NCBI RefSeq assembly: GCF_900172315.1
Contig: NZ_FWFV01000002.1
Location: forward strand, 124,001 to 188,000
Direction of reading: 5' to 3'
DNA length: 64,000 nucleotides
From: Palleronia marisminoris
GTDB lineage: Bacteria; Pseudomonadota; Alphaproteobacteria; Rhodobacterales; Rhodobacteraceae
Below the pieces are notes generated by a model. The model saw only the letters and a list, made by a program, of their open reading frames with translations, did no database searches and was not told the DNA's origin. A program made the translations under genes and the position numbers. Positions 49,979 through 58,302 of this stretch are shown here, one piece after another (position 1 is the stretch's first letter; every line of letters begins with the position of its first letter).

Positions 49979-51330
49979 CCGACTGGCTGGACCAGGCCCC
50001 CGAGGCAGCGCGCCTGTACCTGAACGGCAAGCGCCCGGAAGAGATCGAGTGCATGGTCTCGGACCTGCCGGGGATCGCCCGCGGCAAGGCGATGCCTGCG
50101 GGCAAGTTCGCCCGGCAGTCGCGGTTCTTCCTGCCCCGGACGATCTTCCACCAAACGATCACCGGTGGCTGGGCCACCGTCCCCGTCCCCGAGGACGCGA
50201 CCGAGCCCGACATGATCCTGACGCCGGATTACTCCACAGCCACGGCCGCGCCCTGGACCGCCGACCGGACGCTGCAGGTGATCCACGACATGGAGTTGCA
50301 GGAAGGCGGTCCCGTCCCCGCAGCCCCACGCAACGTGCTGAAGCGCGTCGTGGCGGCCTATGAGGCGCGTGGCTTGACCCCTGTCGTGGCGCCCGAGATG
50401 GAGTTCTACCTCGTCGCCCGCAATACCGATCCCGGCCATGCGATCGAACCGATGATCGGCCGCACGGGCCGTGCGGCGGCGGCGCGGCAGGCGTACTCGC
50501 TGTCCGCGGTGGACGAATATGGCGGCGTGATCGACGACATCTACGACTTCGCCGAGGCCCAAGGATTCGAGATCGACGGCATCACCCAGGAAGGCGGCGC
50601 CGGGCAGCTCGAGATCAACCTGCGCCACGGCTCGCCGGTGAAGCTGGCCGACGAGATCTTCTTCTTCAAGCGCCTGATCCGCGAGGCCGCGCTGCGCCAC
50701 AATTGCTTCGCGACCTTCATGGCCAAGCCGATCGAGAACGAGCCCGGCTCGTCCATGCATATCCACCACTCGATCATCGACGCGGACGGGCGGAACATCT
50801 TCTCGGGGCCGAACGACGAAGAGACCGACGCCTTCCGCCACTTCATCGGCGGGTTGCAGCACCACCTGCCCTCGGTGACGGCGCTACTTGCACCTTACGT
50901 CAACAGCTACCGCCGCTACGTTAAGGAATTCGCCGCGCCCGTGAACCTGGAATGGGGGCGCGACAACCGGACGGCCGGCCTGCGCATCCCGATCGCGGAA
51001 CCACAGGCGCGCCGGATCGAGAACCGCATCGCGGGGATGGACTGCAACCCCTATCTCGGGATCGCCGCGTCCCTGGCCTGCGGCCTCCTCGGAATGGATG
51101 AGCAGCGCGAGCCGCGCGAGGAATGCAACGGTGACGCTTATGACAGCGACCAGGGCGTGCCGCGCGGCCTGTTCGATGCACTGGAGCTGTTCGATAGCGC
51201 ACATGCGCTGCACGACTTGCTGAGTCCCGAATTCGCGAAGGTCTATTCAGTCGTCAAACGCACGGAATACGACGAATATCTGCAGGCCATCTCTCCGTGG
51301 GAGCGGGAGCACCTTCTCATCAACGTCTGA
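49975..51330 (+). CDS. Glutamine synthetase-family protein, gamma-glutamylputrescine synthetase-like
   Basis: A 451-residue GS-fold ligase. Catalytic blocks are VVAPEMEFYLVARN, EGGAGQLEINLRHG, FMAKPIENEPGSSMHIHHS (His region binding ATP/metal), and NLEWGRDNRTAGLRIPIAE with the Arg residues for glutamate. The latch and adenylylation Tyr of true GlnA are absent, and the sequence fits the PuuA/GlnA-like group that joins glutamate to amines such as putrescine. It overlaps the amidotransferase gene, consistent with an amine-degradation module. Confidence 0.88.
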   Translation: MTDWLDQAPEAARLYLNGKRPEEIECMVSDLPGIARGKAMPAGKFARQSRFFLPRTIFHQTITGGWATVPVPEDATEPDMILTPDYSTATAAPWTADRTLQVIHDMELQEGGPVPAAPRNVLKRVVAAYEARGLTPVVAPEMEFYLVARNTDPGHAIEPMIGRTGRAAAARQAYSLSAVDEYGGVIDDIYDFAEAQGFEIDGITQEGGAGQLEINLRHGSPVKLADEIFFFKRLIREAALRHNCFATFMAKPIENEPGSSMHIHHSIIDADGRNIFSGPNDEETDAFRHFIGGLQHHLPSVTALLAPYVNSYRRYVKEFAAPVNLEWGRDNRTAGLRIPIAEPQARRIENRIAGMDCNPYLGIAASLACGLLGMDEQREPREECNGDAYDSDQGVPRGLFDALELFDSAHALHDLLSPEFAKVYSVVKRTEYDEYLQAISPWEREHLLINV

Positions 51331-51426
51331 GCGTTGCACCAGGCGCATGGCTCACATGACCGCCATGCCATTGACGCAGGGGCGAAATGGGTGAAGGGGA
51401 AGCCTCCCATCCGAGAAGGATCCGCG

Positions 51427-52662
51427 ATGACCGTCGCCAGCAACTCCGAGACACCGGCGGGCCCGGCCCTGTCCTATGTCGAATTCGTCGGCATGATCGC
51501 GTTTCTGATGGCGCTGAACGCGGCTGCCATCGACATCCTGATCCCCGCGCTGACGACGATCGGCGACAGCTACGACGTCACCGACTCCAACGCGCACCAG
51601 TTCGTCATCACTTCCTACGTCTTGGGCTTCGGTGCCGCGCAGATCGTGTACGGACCGCTGGTCGACAGGTTCGGCCGCAAGTCGATCCTCCTGGTCGGGC
51701 TTCTGATCTACATCGCCGGTGCCTTTGGCGCCATCTGGGCGCCCACCTTCGGCGCGCTGCTTGCGATGCGCCTGGTGCAGGGCATCGGCGCCGCCGCAAC
51801 CCGCGTGGTGGCGATGGCGCTCGTGCGGGACCGCTTCGACGGCGCACGAATGGCGAGTGTCATGTCGCTGGTGATGATGGTCTTCATGATCATGCCCATC
51901 GTCGCCCCCAATATCGGGGCGCTGGTCCTCGCCTTCGGCGCCTGGCACGAGTTGGGCATCGTGATGGCGCTGATCGGCGTAGCAGCGCTGGTCTGGACGT
52001 CGATCCGGCTGCCCGAGACCCTCGATCCCGCGGATCGTCGGCCGCTGACCGGAAAGCGCGTGGCAGAGGCGTTCCGCATCGTCGTGTCGAACCGCATTGC
52101 CGCCGGCTATACCGCTGCCATGGCCGCGTTCTTCGGGGTCCTGTTCGCCTTCATCAACCAGGCCGAACAGATCTACACGCGCACATATGGCCTGGGTGAC
52201 AGCTTCACCCTGTATTTCTCGCTGGTCGCCGCGTTCATGGCCGCGTCGAGCTTCGCGAATTCGCGCCTGACCCGGCACTTCGGCGTTCGGCGCCTGTCGC
52301 AGACCGCCCTGGTGGCGTTCATCATCATCGCCGCCGCCCACCTGGGACTCGCGATCGCCTATGGCGGCGTGACCCCGTTTCCCCTCTTCATGGGCATGTT
52401 CATCCTGATGATGTGCTGCTTCGGCTTCGTCCCGCCGAACCTCAACGCGCTTGCCATGCAGCCGATGGGGGCCGTCGCCGGCGTGGCCTCGGCCGTGCTC
52501 GGCACCGCGCAGACCCTGGGAGGCGGCATCCTGGGCGCGGCAGTGGCCTATTTCTACGACGGCACCCTCGTGCCGCTGCTGAGCGGCTTTCTCGTGTTGT
52601 CGGTCGCCTCCTTCGCCCTCGTCGCGGTAGCCGAGCGCGGACGGATGTTCGGGCCCGACTAA
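51427..52662 (+). CDS. Bcr/CflA-type MFS multidrug efflux transporter
   Basis: A 411-residue membrane protein with twelve hydrophobic segments (first FVGMIAFLMALNAAAIDILI). The MFS motif A is seen in VYGPLVDRFGRKSILLVG, and motif C-like VAPNIGALVL lies in helix 5. The opening with Asp in helix 1 is typical of the Bcr/CflA group (drug:proton antiporters). GAAGGA precedes the ATG at 51427. It converges on phaR with a 4-base overlap of ends. Confidence 0.92.
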   Translation: MTVASNSETPAGPALSYVEFVGMIAFLMALNAAAIDILIPALTTIGDSYDVTDSNAHQFVITSYVLGFGAAQIVYGPLVDRFGRKSILLVGLLIYIAGAFGAIWAPTFGALLAMRLVQGIGAAATRVVAMALVRDRFDGARMASVMSLVMMVFMIMPIVAPNIGALVLAFGAWHELGIVMALIGVAALVWTSIRLPETLDPADRRPLTGKRVAEAFRIVVSNRIAAGYTAAMAAFFGVLFAFINQAEQIYTRTYGLGDSFTLYFSLVAAFMAASSFANSRLTRHFGVRRLSQTALVAFIIIAAAHLGLAIAYGGVTPFPLFMGMFILMMCCFGFVPPNLNALAMQPMGAVAGVASAVLGTAQTLGGGILGAAVAYFYDGTLVPLLSGFLVLSVASFALVAVAERGRMFGPD

Positions 52663-53216
52663 CCGTTCATTTTCTTCAGGACGGCCTGCATCTCGGCGAG
52701 CTGGCGGCGGATCTCATCGAGTTCCTCCTCCTTCTCGCGCACCTCTTCCACGGGGACGGTCTGGCCGGATTCGGGTCCGGTCGAGCCTGCAGCACCCGTC
52801 CAACCGCCGGTCATCGCCTTCAGGAACGCCTCTTGCTGCTTCTGCACGGCACCGAAGCCGGGCATGACGGCCATCGGTCCCAGCATGTTCGCTTGGCCCT
52901 TGCGCAGCATGTCGAAGGACATCTTGAGGAATTGCGGAACGACCGAGTTCGCCTGCGTCGTGTAGGATCGAACGAGATCGGTCAGCACCTCGATTGGCAG
53001 GACGCTTTCGCCCTTCGATTCATGTTCGGCGACGATCTGCAGAAGGTACTGACGGGTCAGGTCGTCCCCGGACTTGAGGTCGATGACGTTGACGTCGCGA
53101 CCCTCGCGAATGAACCCCGCGATATCCTCGAGCGTCACGTAGTCGCTGGTCTCGGTGTTGTAGAGCCTGCGGCTCGCGTATCGCTTGATCAGAAGCGGCT
53201 TTTGCTCTTCCGGCAT
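52659..53216 (-). CDS. phaR: Polyhydroxyalkanoate synthesis repressor
   Basis: A 185-residue PhaR. The N-terminal DNA-binding domain is typical (LLIKRYASRRLYNTETSDYV, TLEDIAGFIREGRDVNVID), followed by a PHB_acc repeat (DLTRQYLLQIVAEHESKG) and a C-terminal coiled coil ending KKMNG. PhaR binds PHA granules and represses the phasin gene until polymer is present. The start at 53216 fits family N termini, with a G-rich stretch just upstream; an ATG at 53231 is also possible. Lies downstream of phaP, separated by its terminator. Confidence 0.93.
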   Translation of the reverse strand: MPEEQKPLLIKRYASRRLYNTETSDYVTLEDIAGFIREGRDVNVIDLKSGDDLTRQYLLQIVAEHESKGESVLPIEVLTDLVRSYTTQANSVVPQFLKMSFDMLRKGQANMLGPMAVMPGFGAVQKQQEAFLKAMTGGWTGAAGSTGPESGQTVPVEEVREKEEELDEIRRQLAEMQAVLKKMNG

Positions 53217-53276
53217 GGCATTGCCCCCCATGCGCCTTGTGTCTCGAGTCGAGCCTAGGCGCATGAATCGCAAAAA

Positions 53277-53304
53277 GAAAGGGCGGACCGAGGTCCGCCC
53301 TTTC
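53277..53304 (-). terminator. Rho-independent terminator of phaP
   Basis: A 12-base perfect stem GAAAGGGCGGAC / GTCCGCCCTTTC with a 4-base loop is followed on the minus strand by TTTTTGCG. It lies about 40 bases after the phasin stop and before phaR, so phasin message is separated from phaR. Confidence 0.88.
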
Positions 53305-53343
53305 TCACGTCGCCGATGGTCGGACGACGTATTTTTCGTAGCC

Positions 53344-53799
53344 TTACTTCGCGGCGGCGGTCGAGCGCTTGGCGGCCGAGGTGGCGTCGCCAGTGGCCTT
53401 CTTCGCGGCGGCGGTCAGGTCCTCCGAGACGTCCTTGCCGGCGGCGAGCATCAGCTCGACCGTCTCCATCTGGACCTTCTTCGCGACTTCGGCGAATTGG
53501 GCCATGGTCTCGGCGGTCACTTCGGCCTGGGCCGACGCGAAATCGGTCATGGCCTTGCCGTAATCGGCGGGCTCTTCACGGACGACGACGGCGGCGTTCA
53601 TGCGCTTGAGCGTGTCCTGGGTCCACTTGGACGAAATCTCGTGCGACTTCTCGGCGGCTTCGAGCGTGACGCGGGACATCTTCTCGCCGAAGCTGGCGTA
53701 GGACTTGAACGCGTCCTGGAAGGCCGACATGTCGGTCGGCATCGAGGACATCATCTCTTGCATCATCTTGGTGTAGTCGGTGTTGGTCTTGGTCGCCAT
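53344..53799 (-). CDS. phaP: Phasin (PHA granule-associated protein)
   Basis: A 151-residue amphipathic, fully helical protein that coats polyhydroxyalkanoate granules. Phasin features are FQDAFKSYASFGEKMSRVTL and DFASAQAEVTAETMAQFAEV, with an Ala/Lys-rich tail (AAAKKATGDATSAAKRS) that may bind DNA or polymer. GGAG lies before the ATG. A promoter with a palindrome in its spacer lies 84-112 bases upstream. Confidence 0.93.
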   Translation of the reverse strand: MATKTNTDYTKMMQEMMSSMPTDMSAFQDAFKSYASFGEKMSRVTLEAAEKSHEISSKWTQDTLKRMNAAVVVREEPADYGKAMTDFASAQAEVTAETMAQFAEVAKKVQMETVELMLAAGKDVSEDLTAAAKKATGDATSAAKRSTAAAK

Positions 53800-53882
53800 A
53801 ATTCAATCGCTCCAATTCGGTGTGTCGGGCTGTGTGTGTGCGGGCGGGGCGGTGCATCGCCCTCTCTTGTCTTGTGTGATAC

Positions 53883-53911
53883 TCATATTGTGCCGCGCTG
53901 CGGCATTACAA
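53883..53911 (-). promoter_or_regulatory. Candidate phaP promoter with PhaR-type operator
   Basis: On the minus strand, TTGTAA (53906-53911) and ATATGA (53883-53888) are 17 bases apart. The palindrome TGCCGC-AGC-GCGGCA occupies 53891-53905, almost filling the spacer. PhaR of Paracoccus is known to bind TGC-rich palindromes, so repressor binding here would block polymerase directly. The -10 match is weak. Confidence 0.55.
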
Positions 53912-53922
53912 GCCCGTTTTCT

Positions 53923-53933
53923 GCGCTGCGGCA
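53923..53933 (-). promoter_or_regulatory. Second copy of the phaP operator half-site
   Basis: The 11 bases read TGCCGCAGCGC on the minus strand, identical to part of the palindrome at 53891-53905 and 28 bases away from it. It may be a second PhaR contact upstream of the -35 element. Confidence 0.45.
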
Positions 53934-54054
53934 AAAAAAGTTCCGTTGGGTAACCCCGGCGATCCGGCCTGATCCATCGCATACATGTCCCGGAATCTTC
54001 GACTGGCGCAACAAAAGGCGCCGCACGACTTTCGCGCGTGCAGCAGCGCCCAGT

Positions 54055-55848
54055 TCAGGTGAGAGGCTTCTCGACCACGTAGGTTCCCGGGGCATCGCAA
54101 AGCCCCTCTTCCGGGTTCCGCGCCTCGACCTTGCGCCCCGACCGCTTTGCCAGCCACTCGCCCCACCGCATCCACCACGTACCGGAGTGGAACTCGGCAG
54201 CCGTCTGCCAGTCCTCGGGAGAACCGTTCCAATCGCCATTCGTGTAGTGGCCATACTTCTTCTTCGAGGGCGGATTGACGATGCCCGCGATATGCCCGGA
54301 CTCCGACAGAAGGAACGTCTTGGACCGCGAGCCCATCTTCTGAAGCCCACGATACGAGCTTTTCCAGGCCGCGATGTGGTCCGTCTCGCAGGCGATGCCG
54401 ATCAGGGGCACCTTCACGTCCTGCAGTGTCACTGTCTCGCCAAGGATCTCGAACCCGTCCATTGCCAGCCGGTTCTGCTGGCAGAGCCCGCGGAGGTATT
54501 CAATCGCCATGTCGCGCGGCAGGTTCGTCCCGTCCCCGTTCCAGAACAGCAGGTCGAAGGCGGGTGGAGTCTCGCCCATCATGTAGCTGCGGATGGCCGG
54601 GCGATAGATCAGGTCGTTCGACCGCAGGAACGAGAACGTGCGGCTCATGTAGAAGCTGTCGAGGTAGCCCGCGCGCTTCACCTCTTCCTCGATCCCGTCC
54701 ACGAAATCGTCGTCGAGGAAAACGCCCACATCGCCCTGGTCAGAGAAGTCCGTCAGCGTCGTGAAGAAGGTGGCGGACTTCACGCTTTTGTCGCCGCGCT
54801 TCGACATCAGCCCCAGCGTGATCGCCAGCGTGGTGCCTGCTATGCAGTAGCCGACGACATTGACCTGGTTCTCGCCGGTGATCTCCTTCACCTGGCCGAT
54901 CGCCTCGAGGAACCCTTCCTCGACATACTCGTCCATGCCCACTTCGGCGTAGTCGGGACCGGGGTTCTTCCAGCTGACCACGAACAGGGTGAAGCCCTGT
55001 TCGACGATCCAGCGGATCAGGCTGTTCTTCTCTTTCAGGTCGAGGATATAGAACTTGTTGATCCATGGCGGGAAGATCACGAGCGGGGTCTTGTGCACCT
55101 GCTCGGTCGTCGGCGCGTACTGGATCAGCTCGAACATGCGGTTGCGATGGACGACCTTGCCGGGCGTGGTGGCCAGGTCCTCACCCACCGTGAATGCGTC
55201 GGGATCGGCAAGCGTGACGACCAGCTCGCCGTTGTTGCGCTCGAGGTCGCGCACGAGGTTCTCCAGACCGTCGACGAGGCTCTGCCCCTCGGTCTCGACG
55301 GCGCGGGCCAGCGCTTCGGGATTGGTGCCGAGGAAATTCGCAGGGCTCATCATGTCCACGATCTGCTGGCTGAAATACTCCAGCCGCTTCTTGTCCCGCT
55401 CGGCCAGCCCGTCGATCGAGGCGACCGCACTGCTCACAAGCTCGGCATTCATCAGGTATTGCTGCTTGACGTAGTTGAACATCGGGTGGTTCTCCCAGAG
55501 CTCGCCCGAGAACCGCCCGTCCGAGCCGGTCGCGTCGGGCGGCGGGGTGAAGTCGCCCTGCATCATCCGCGACTGCGCGTCGACATAGTGTGTCATCGTC
55601 TTGCCCCAGTAGTCGATCTGCGTCTGCATGATCTTGGCCGGGTTCTCCATCATCTCGCGCATGTAGGCGAGGCCGGCCTTCGCGTAGAGCTCCTGCGCGG
55701 GGCCCTGCAGCGACTTGGGCACCTGCCGCTTGTTCGACATGACCGTCGCCAGGCGGGCCGAAAGAACCTCGAGCCGCGCGATGTTTCGCGCCATTGCCTC
55801 GGAATGTTGCGAAAGATTTGTACCTGTTTCGTGATCCTTCGTTGCCAT
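54055..55848 (-). CDS. phaC: Class I polyhydroxyalkanoate synthase
   Basis: A 597-residue enzyme polymerising (R)-3-hydroxyacyl-CoA. The lipase-like box is GYCIAG with catalytic Cys335; the catalytic Asp lies in IACETDHIAAW and His in SESGHIAGIVNPP. The conserved LIFPPWINKFYILDL-type stretch and WNGDGTNLP are present. Length matches class I synthases that act without PhaE or PhaR subunits. AGGGGG precedes the ATG at 55848. It diverges from phaZ, and a CTGC-N3-GCAG palindrome lies 23 bases upstream of its start. Confidence 0.96.
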   Translation of the reverse strand: MATKDHETGTNLSQHSEAMARNIARLEVLSARLATVMSNKRQVPKSLQGPAQELYAKAGLAYMREMMENPAKIMQTQIDYWGKTMTHYVDAQSRMMQGDFTPPPDATGSDGRFSGELWENHPMFNYVKQQYLMNAELVSSAVASIDGLAERDKKRLEYFSQQIVDMMSPANFLGTNPEALARAVETEGQSLVDGLENLVRDLERNNGELVVTLADPDAFTVGEDLATTPGKVVHRNRMFELIQYAPTTEQVHKTPLVIFPPWINKFYILDLKEKNSLIRWIVEQGFTLFVVSWKNPGPDYAEVGMDEYVEEGFLEAIGQVKEITGENQVNVVGYCIAGTTLAITLGLMSKRGDKSVKSATFFTTLTDFSDQGDVGVFLDDDFVDGIEEEVKRAGYLDSFYMSRTFSFLRSNDLIYRPAIRSYMMGETPPAFDLLFWNGDGTNLPRDMAIEYLRGLCQQNRLAMDGFEILGETVTLQDVKVPLIGIACETDHIAAWKSSYRGLQKMGSRSKTFLLSESGHIAGIVNPPSKKKYGHYTNGDWNGSPEDWQTAAEFHSGTWWMRWGEWLAKRSGRKVEARNPEEGLCDAPGTYVVEKPLT

Positions 55849-55870
55849 GGCCCCCTCCCGTCCTTTAATG

Positions 55871-55881
55871 CTGCACAGCAG
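55871..55881. promoter_or_regulatory. CTGC-N3-GCAG palindrome, candidate PhaR operator
   Basis: CTGC-ACA-GCAG lies between the divergent phaC and phaZ genes, 23 bases upstream of the phaC start. It matches the TGC-rich palindromic form reported for PhaR sites in Paracoccus. It could allow PhaR to control synthase expression. Confidence 0.5.
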
Positions 55882-55953
55882 CAGGCTCTGTTGCGGCCGC
55901 TCGGAACGTCCGGGCGTCGTCGTCCACAAGTGTGACCCTAGCAGAGCCGATCG

Positions 55954-55965
55954 CTATTTAAATAG
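55954..55965. promoter_or_regulatory. AT-rich 12-base palindrome before phaZ
   Basis: CTATTTAAATAG is a perfect palindrome in an otherwise GC-rich gap, 26 bases before the phaZ start. It can serve as a -10 region in either direction or as an operator; no clear -35 partner was found. Confidence 0.4.
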
Positions 55966-55990
55966 TGGGCCCGTTTTTGAAGGACCTTTC

Positions 55991-57307
55991 ATGTACAACA
56001 TGTTCGCCTACGATATCATGGAGACGATGCGCGTCACGAACCAGTGGCTCGGCGCGTCAGCTCAGGCCCTCGGGTCGTATCCCGTCCACGGACTGGCACC
56101 GAATCCGATGTTCCGGATGCTGTCCGCGTGGGGCGACGTGACCGAGCGCAGCTTCGACCGGATGGTCGCGCGTCCGGACTGGGGGATCGACACGGTCGTC
56201 GGCGAGGACGGCCGCGATCACGTGGTCGAGGTCGAGATTGTGCAGAAGCGTGATTTCGGCGACCTGATCCGCTTCCGCGTCCAGGGCCGCCCCGAAAGCC
56301 AGCGCAAGGTGCTGATGGTGGCGCCCATGTCGGGGCACTATGCCACGCTCATGCGCTCGACCGTGGCGTCGCTGCTGCCCGATTGCGAGGTCTACGTCAC
56401 CGACTGGCACAACGCGCGCGACATCCCCGTCTCGGCCGGCAAGTTCGATGTCGAGGATTACACCCGCTACGTCGTCGATTTCCTGCGCAAGATGGGGCCC
56501 GACACCAACCTCGTCGCGGTCTGCCAGCCGGTGCCGCTGGCCCTTGCCGCCGTGGCGTGGCTGGCCGAGCACGAGCCGAAAGCCCAGCCCGCCTCGATGA
56601 CGCTGATCGGCGGTCCGGTGGACCCGGACGCCAACGCGACCGAGGTGACCGATTTCGGCCGCCGCGTGACGATGGGCCAGCTCGAGCACCTGGTGATTCA
56701 GCGGGTCGGCTTCAAACATGCCGGTGCCGGCCGCTCGGTCTATCCGGGGCTGCTGCAGCTTTCGTCGTTCATCTCGATGAACCTCGATACCCATACCACC
56801 GCCTTCCGCGACCAGATCATGAAGGTTGCCAAGGGCGAGGCCGGCGATCACGACCGCCACAACAAGTTCTACGACGAATACCTCGCCGTCATGGACATGC
56901 CGGCCGAGTTCTACCTGTCGACGGTCGAGCGGGTGTTCAAGAACCGCGAGATCGCCCGCAACGTGTTCGAGATCGAGGGACAGCGCGTCGACATCTCGAA
57001 GATCAAGGAGGTGGCGACGATGATCGTCGAGGGCGAGAACGACGACATCTCGGCCCCCGGCCAGTGCCTCGCGGCGATGGATCTTCTGACGAACCTGCCG
57101 GCCGCGAAGACCAAGACCCATCTCGAGCCGGGCGCGGGGCATTACGGCATCTTCGCGGGCCGCTCCTGGCGCAACAACATCCGGCCGCTGGTCCTGGACT
57201 TCATCGACGACAATGCGGGTCGCCCGGCCAACCGCAGGCCGGCGAATGGCACGGGTCAGGCGGCCGATACCTCCACGCTCGAGGAAAGTGGACCGACCCC
57301 GGTCTGA
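55991..57307 (+). CDS. phaZ: Intracellular polyhydroxyalkanoate depolymerase
   Basis: A 438-residue intracellular PHA depolymerase of the PhaZ1 type that mobilises stored polymer. The catalytic nucleophile is Cys178 in VAVCQPVP, not the Ser of extracellular enzymes. Other conserved parts are MAPMSGHYATLMRSTV-like text, VYVTDWHNARDIP, and GAGHYGIFAGRSWR near the end with the catalytic His. AAGGA precedes the ATG at 55991. Divergent from phaC, so storage and breakdown are controlled from one intergenic region. Confidence 0.95.
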   Translation: MYNMFAYDIMETMRVTNQWLGASAQALGSYPVHGLAPNPMFRMLSAWGDVTERSFDRMVARPDWGIDTVVGEDGRDHVVEVEIVQKRDFGDLIRFRVQGRPESQRKVLMVAPMSGHYATLMRSTVASLLPDCEVYVTDWHNARDIPVSAGKFDVEDYTRYVVDFLRKMGPDTNLVAVCQPVPLALAAVAWLAEHEPKAQPASMTLIGGPVDPDANATEVTDFGRRVTMGQLEHLVIQRVGFKHAGAGRSVYPGLLQLSSFISMNLDTHTTAFRDQIMKVAKGEAGDHDRHNKFYDEYLAVMDMPAEFYLSTVERVFKNREIARNVFEIEGQRVDISKIKEVATMIVEGENDDISAPGQCLAAMDLLTNLPAAKTKTHLEPGAGHYGIFAGRSWRNNIRPLVLDFIDDNAGRPANRRPANGTGQAADTSTLEESGPTPV

Positions 57308-57333
57308 ACGGGGCGCGCAGCCGGCGCTCCGCG

Positions 57334-58302
57334 TCAGATGCTGCCCATCCAGTCGAGGATTCGCGCCACGACGACGGCTGTCGCGGCGGGGCTGAGGATA
57401 TCGCCCGCGAGGACATGGTTCATCGGGTCGATGCCCTCGCCCGGCGGGATCTCCATCATCGTGACGGGGCCACCCCACTCGGCGGTCTCGGCCCGGATCG
57501 CTGCGGGGCTGACGACCTCGTCCTCTTCAGAGTAGATCACCAGTAGCGGCGCCTCCGCCGCCGACAGGTCCAGCGCACGCGCCCGCACCACCGCGGCCTG
57601 CATCGGGATGGTGGCGACGGTGGGATAAGTCTCGGTCCAGTAGCGCGCGTGCAACTCGTTCATCGGCTCGAAGCCACGCGTCCTGCCGGCGAGCAGGGGC
57701 ACCCACTGGCGCGCGAAGGGCCATGTCAGCATCTGCGCCGCCCTGTTCCGCAGCCCGAAATTCGGCGAGATCATCACATGCGCGTCGATCCGCCCCATCG
57801 TGACCGGGTCGGCGGCGGCGATGGCCGCCAGCGTCGCGCCCGTGGACGTCGAGATCACCAGAACCCGGTCGCCGATCCGTTCGGCCACGGCGATCGCTTC
57901 GGCCACGTCGCGCCCCCATCCGGCGGTCGACCCCGCGGCCATGTCCTCGGCGTCGCGCCCATGGCCCTGGAACCGGGTGTAGAAGAGGTTCGCCCCCAGG
58001 GCCGCGGCGACCAGTTCCGGCACCGGGCGGATCTCCTCGGACGATGCCGAGAAGCCGTGCAGGTAGACCACCGACCACGCGGTGCGTTCGCCCGGTTCTC
58101 CCGCCCAGTCGACGCGCTTCTCGGTGCCCTCGACGATGTCGTTGAACCGCGCCTCGCGCCGTTCGAGGTGCCGCGAGACATTTGTCCCGATATCGATGGC
58201 ATCGGGCGACGGCAGGCGGTTCATCACCGCACCCGGGGCGTAGTAGAACACGGCCGCGGCCGCTGCGACGAGGAAGCAGAAGACCGCCGCGATCACGCGC
58301 AC
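57334..58302 (-). CDS. Alpha/beta hydrolase with N-terminal membrane anchor
   Basis: A 322-residue hydrolase. Residues 1-22 are hydrophobic (VIAAVFCFLVAAAAAVFYY) and probably anchor it in the membrane or act as a signal. The oxyanion-loop region is VVYLHGFSASSEE and the nucleophile elbow is ISTSTGATL with Ser. Asp and His positions are in IYSEEDEVV and PMNHVL. The GTG start overlaps the stop of the upstream hydrolase gene; the ribosome site GAGGAGGT lies in that gene's last codons. Substrate unknown. Confidence 0.82.
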   Translation of the reverse strand: MRVIAAVFCFLVAAAAAVFYYAPGAVMNRLPSPDAIDIGTNVSRHLERREARFNDIVEGTEKRVDWAGEPGERTAWSVVYLHGFSASSEEIRPVPELVAAALGANLFYTRFQGHGRDAEDMAAGSTAGWGRDVAEAIAVAERIGDRVLVISTSTGATLAAIAAADPVTMGRIDAHVMISPNFGLRNRAAQMLTWPFARQWVPLLAGRTRGFEPMNELHARYWTETYPTVATIPMQAAVVRARALDLSAAEAPLLVIYSEEDEVVSPAAIRAETAEWGGPVTMMEIPPGEGIDPMNHVLAGDILSPAATAVVVARILDWMGSI

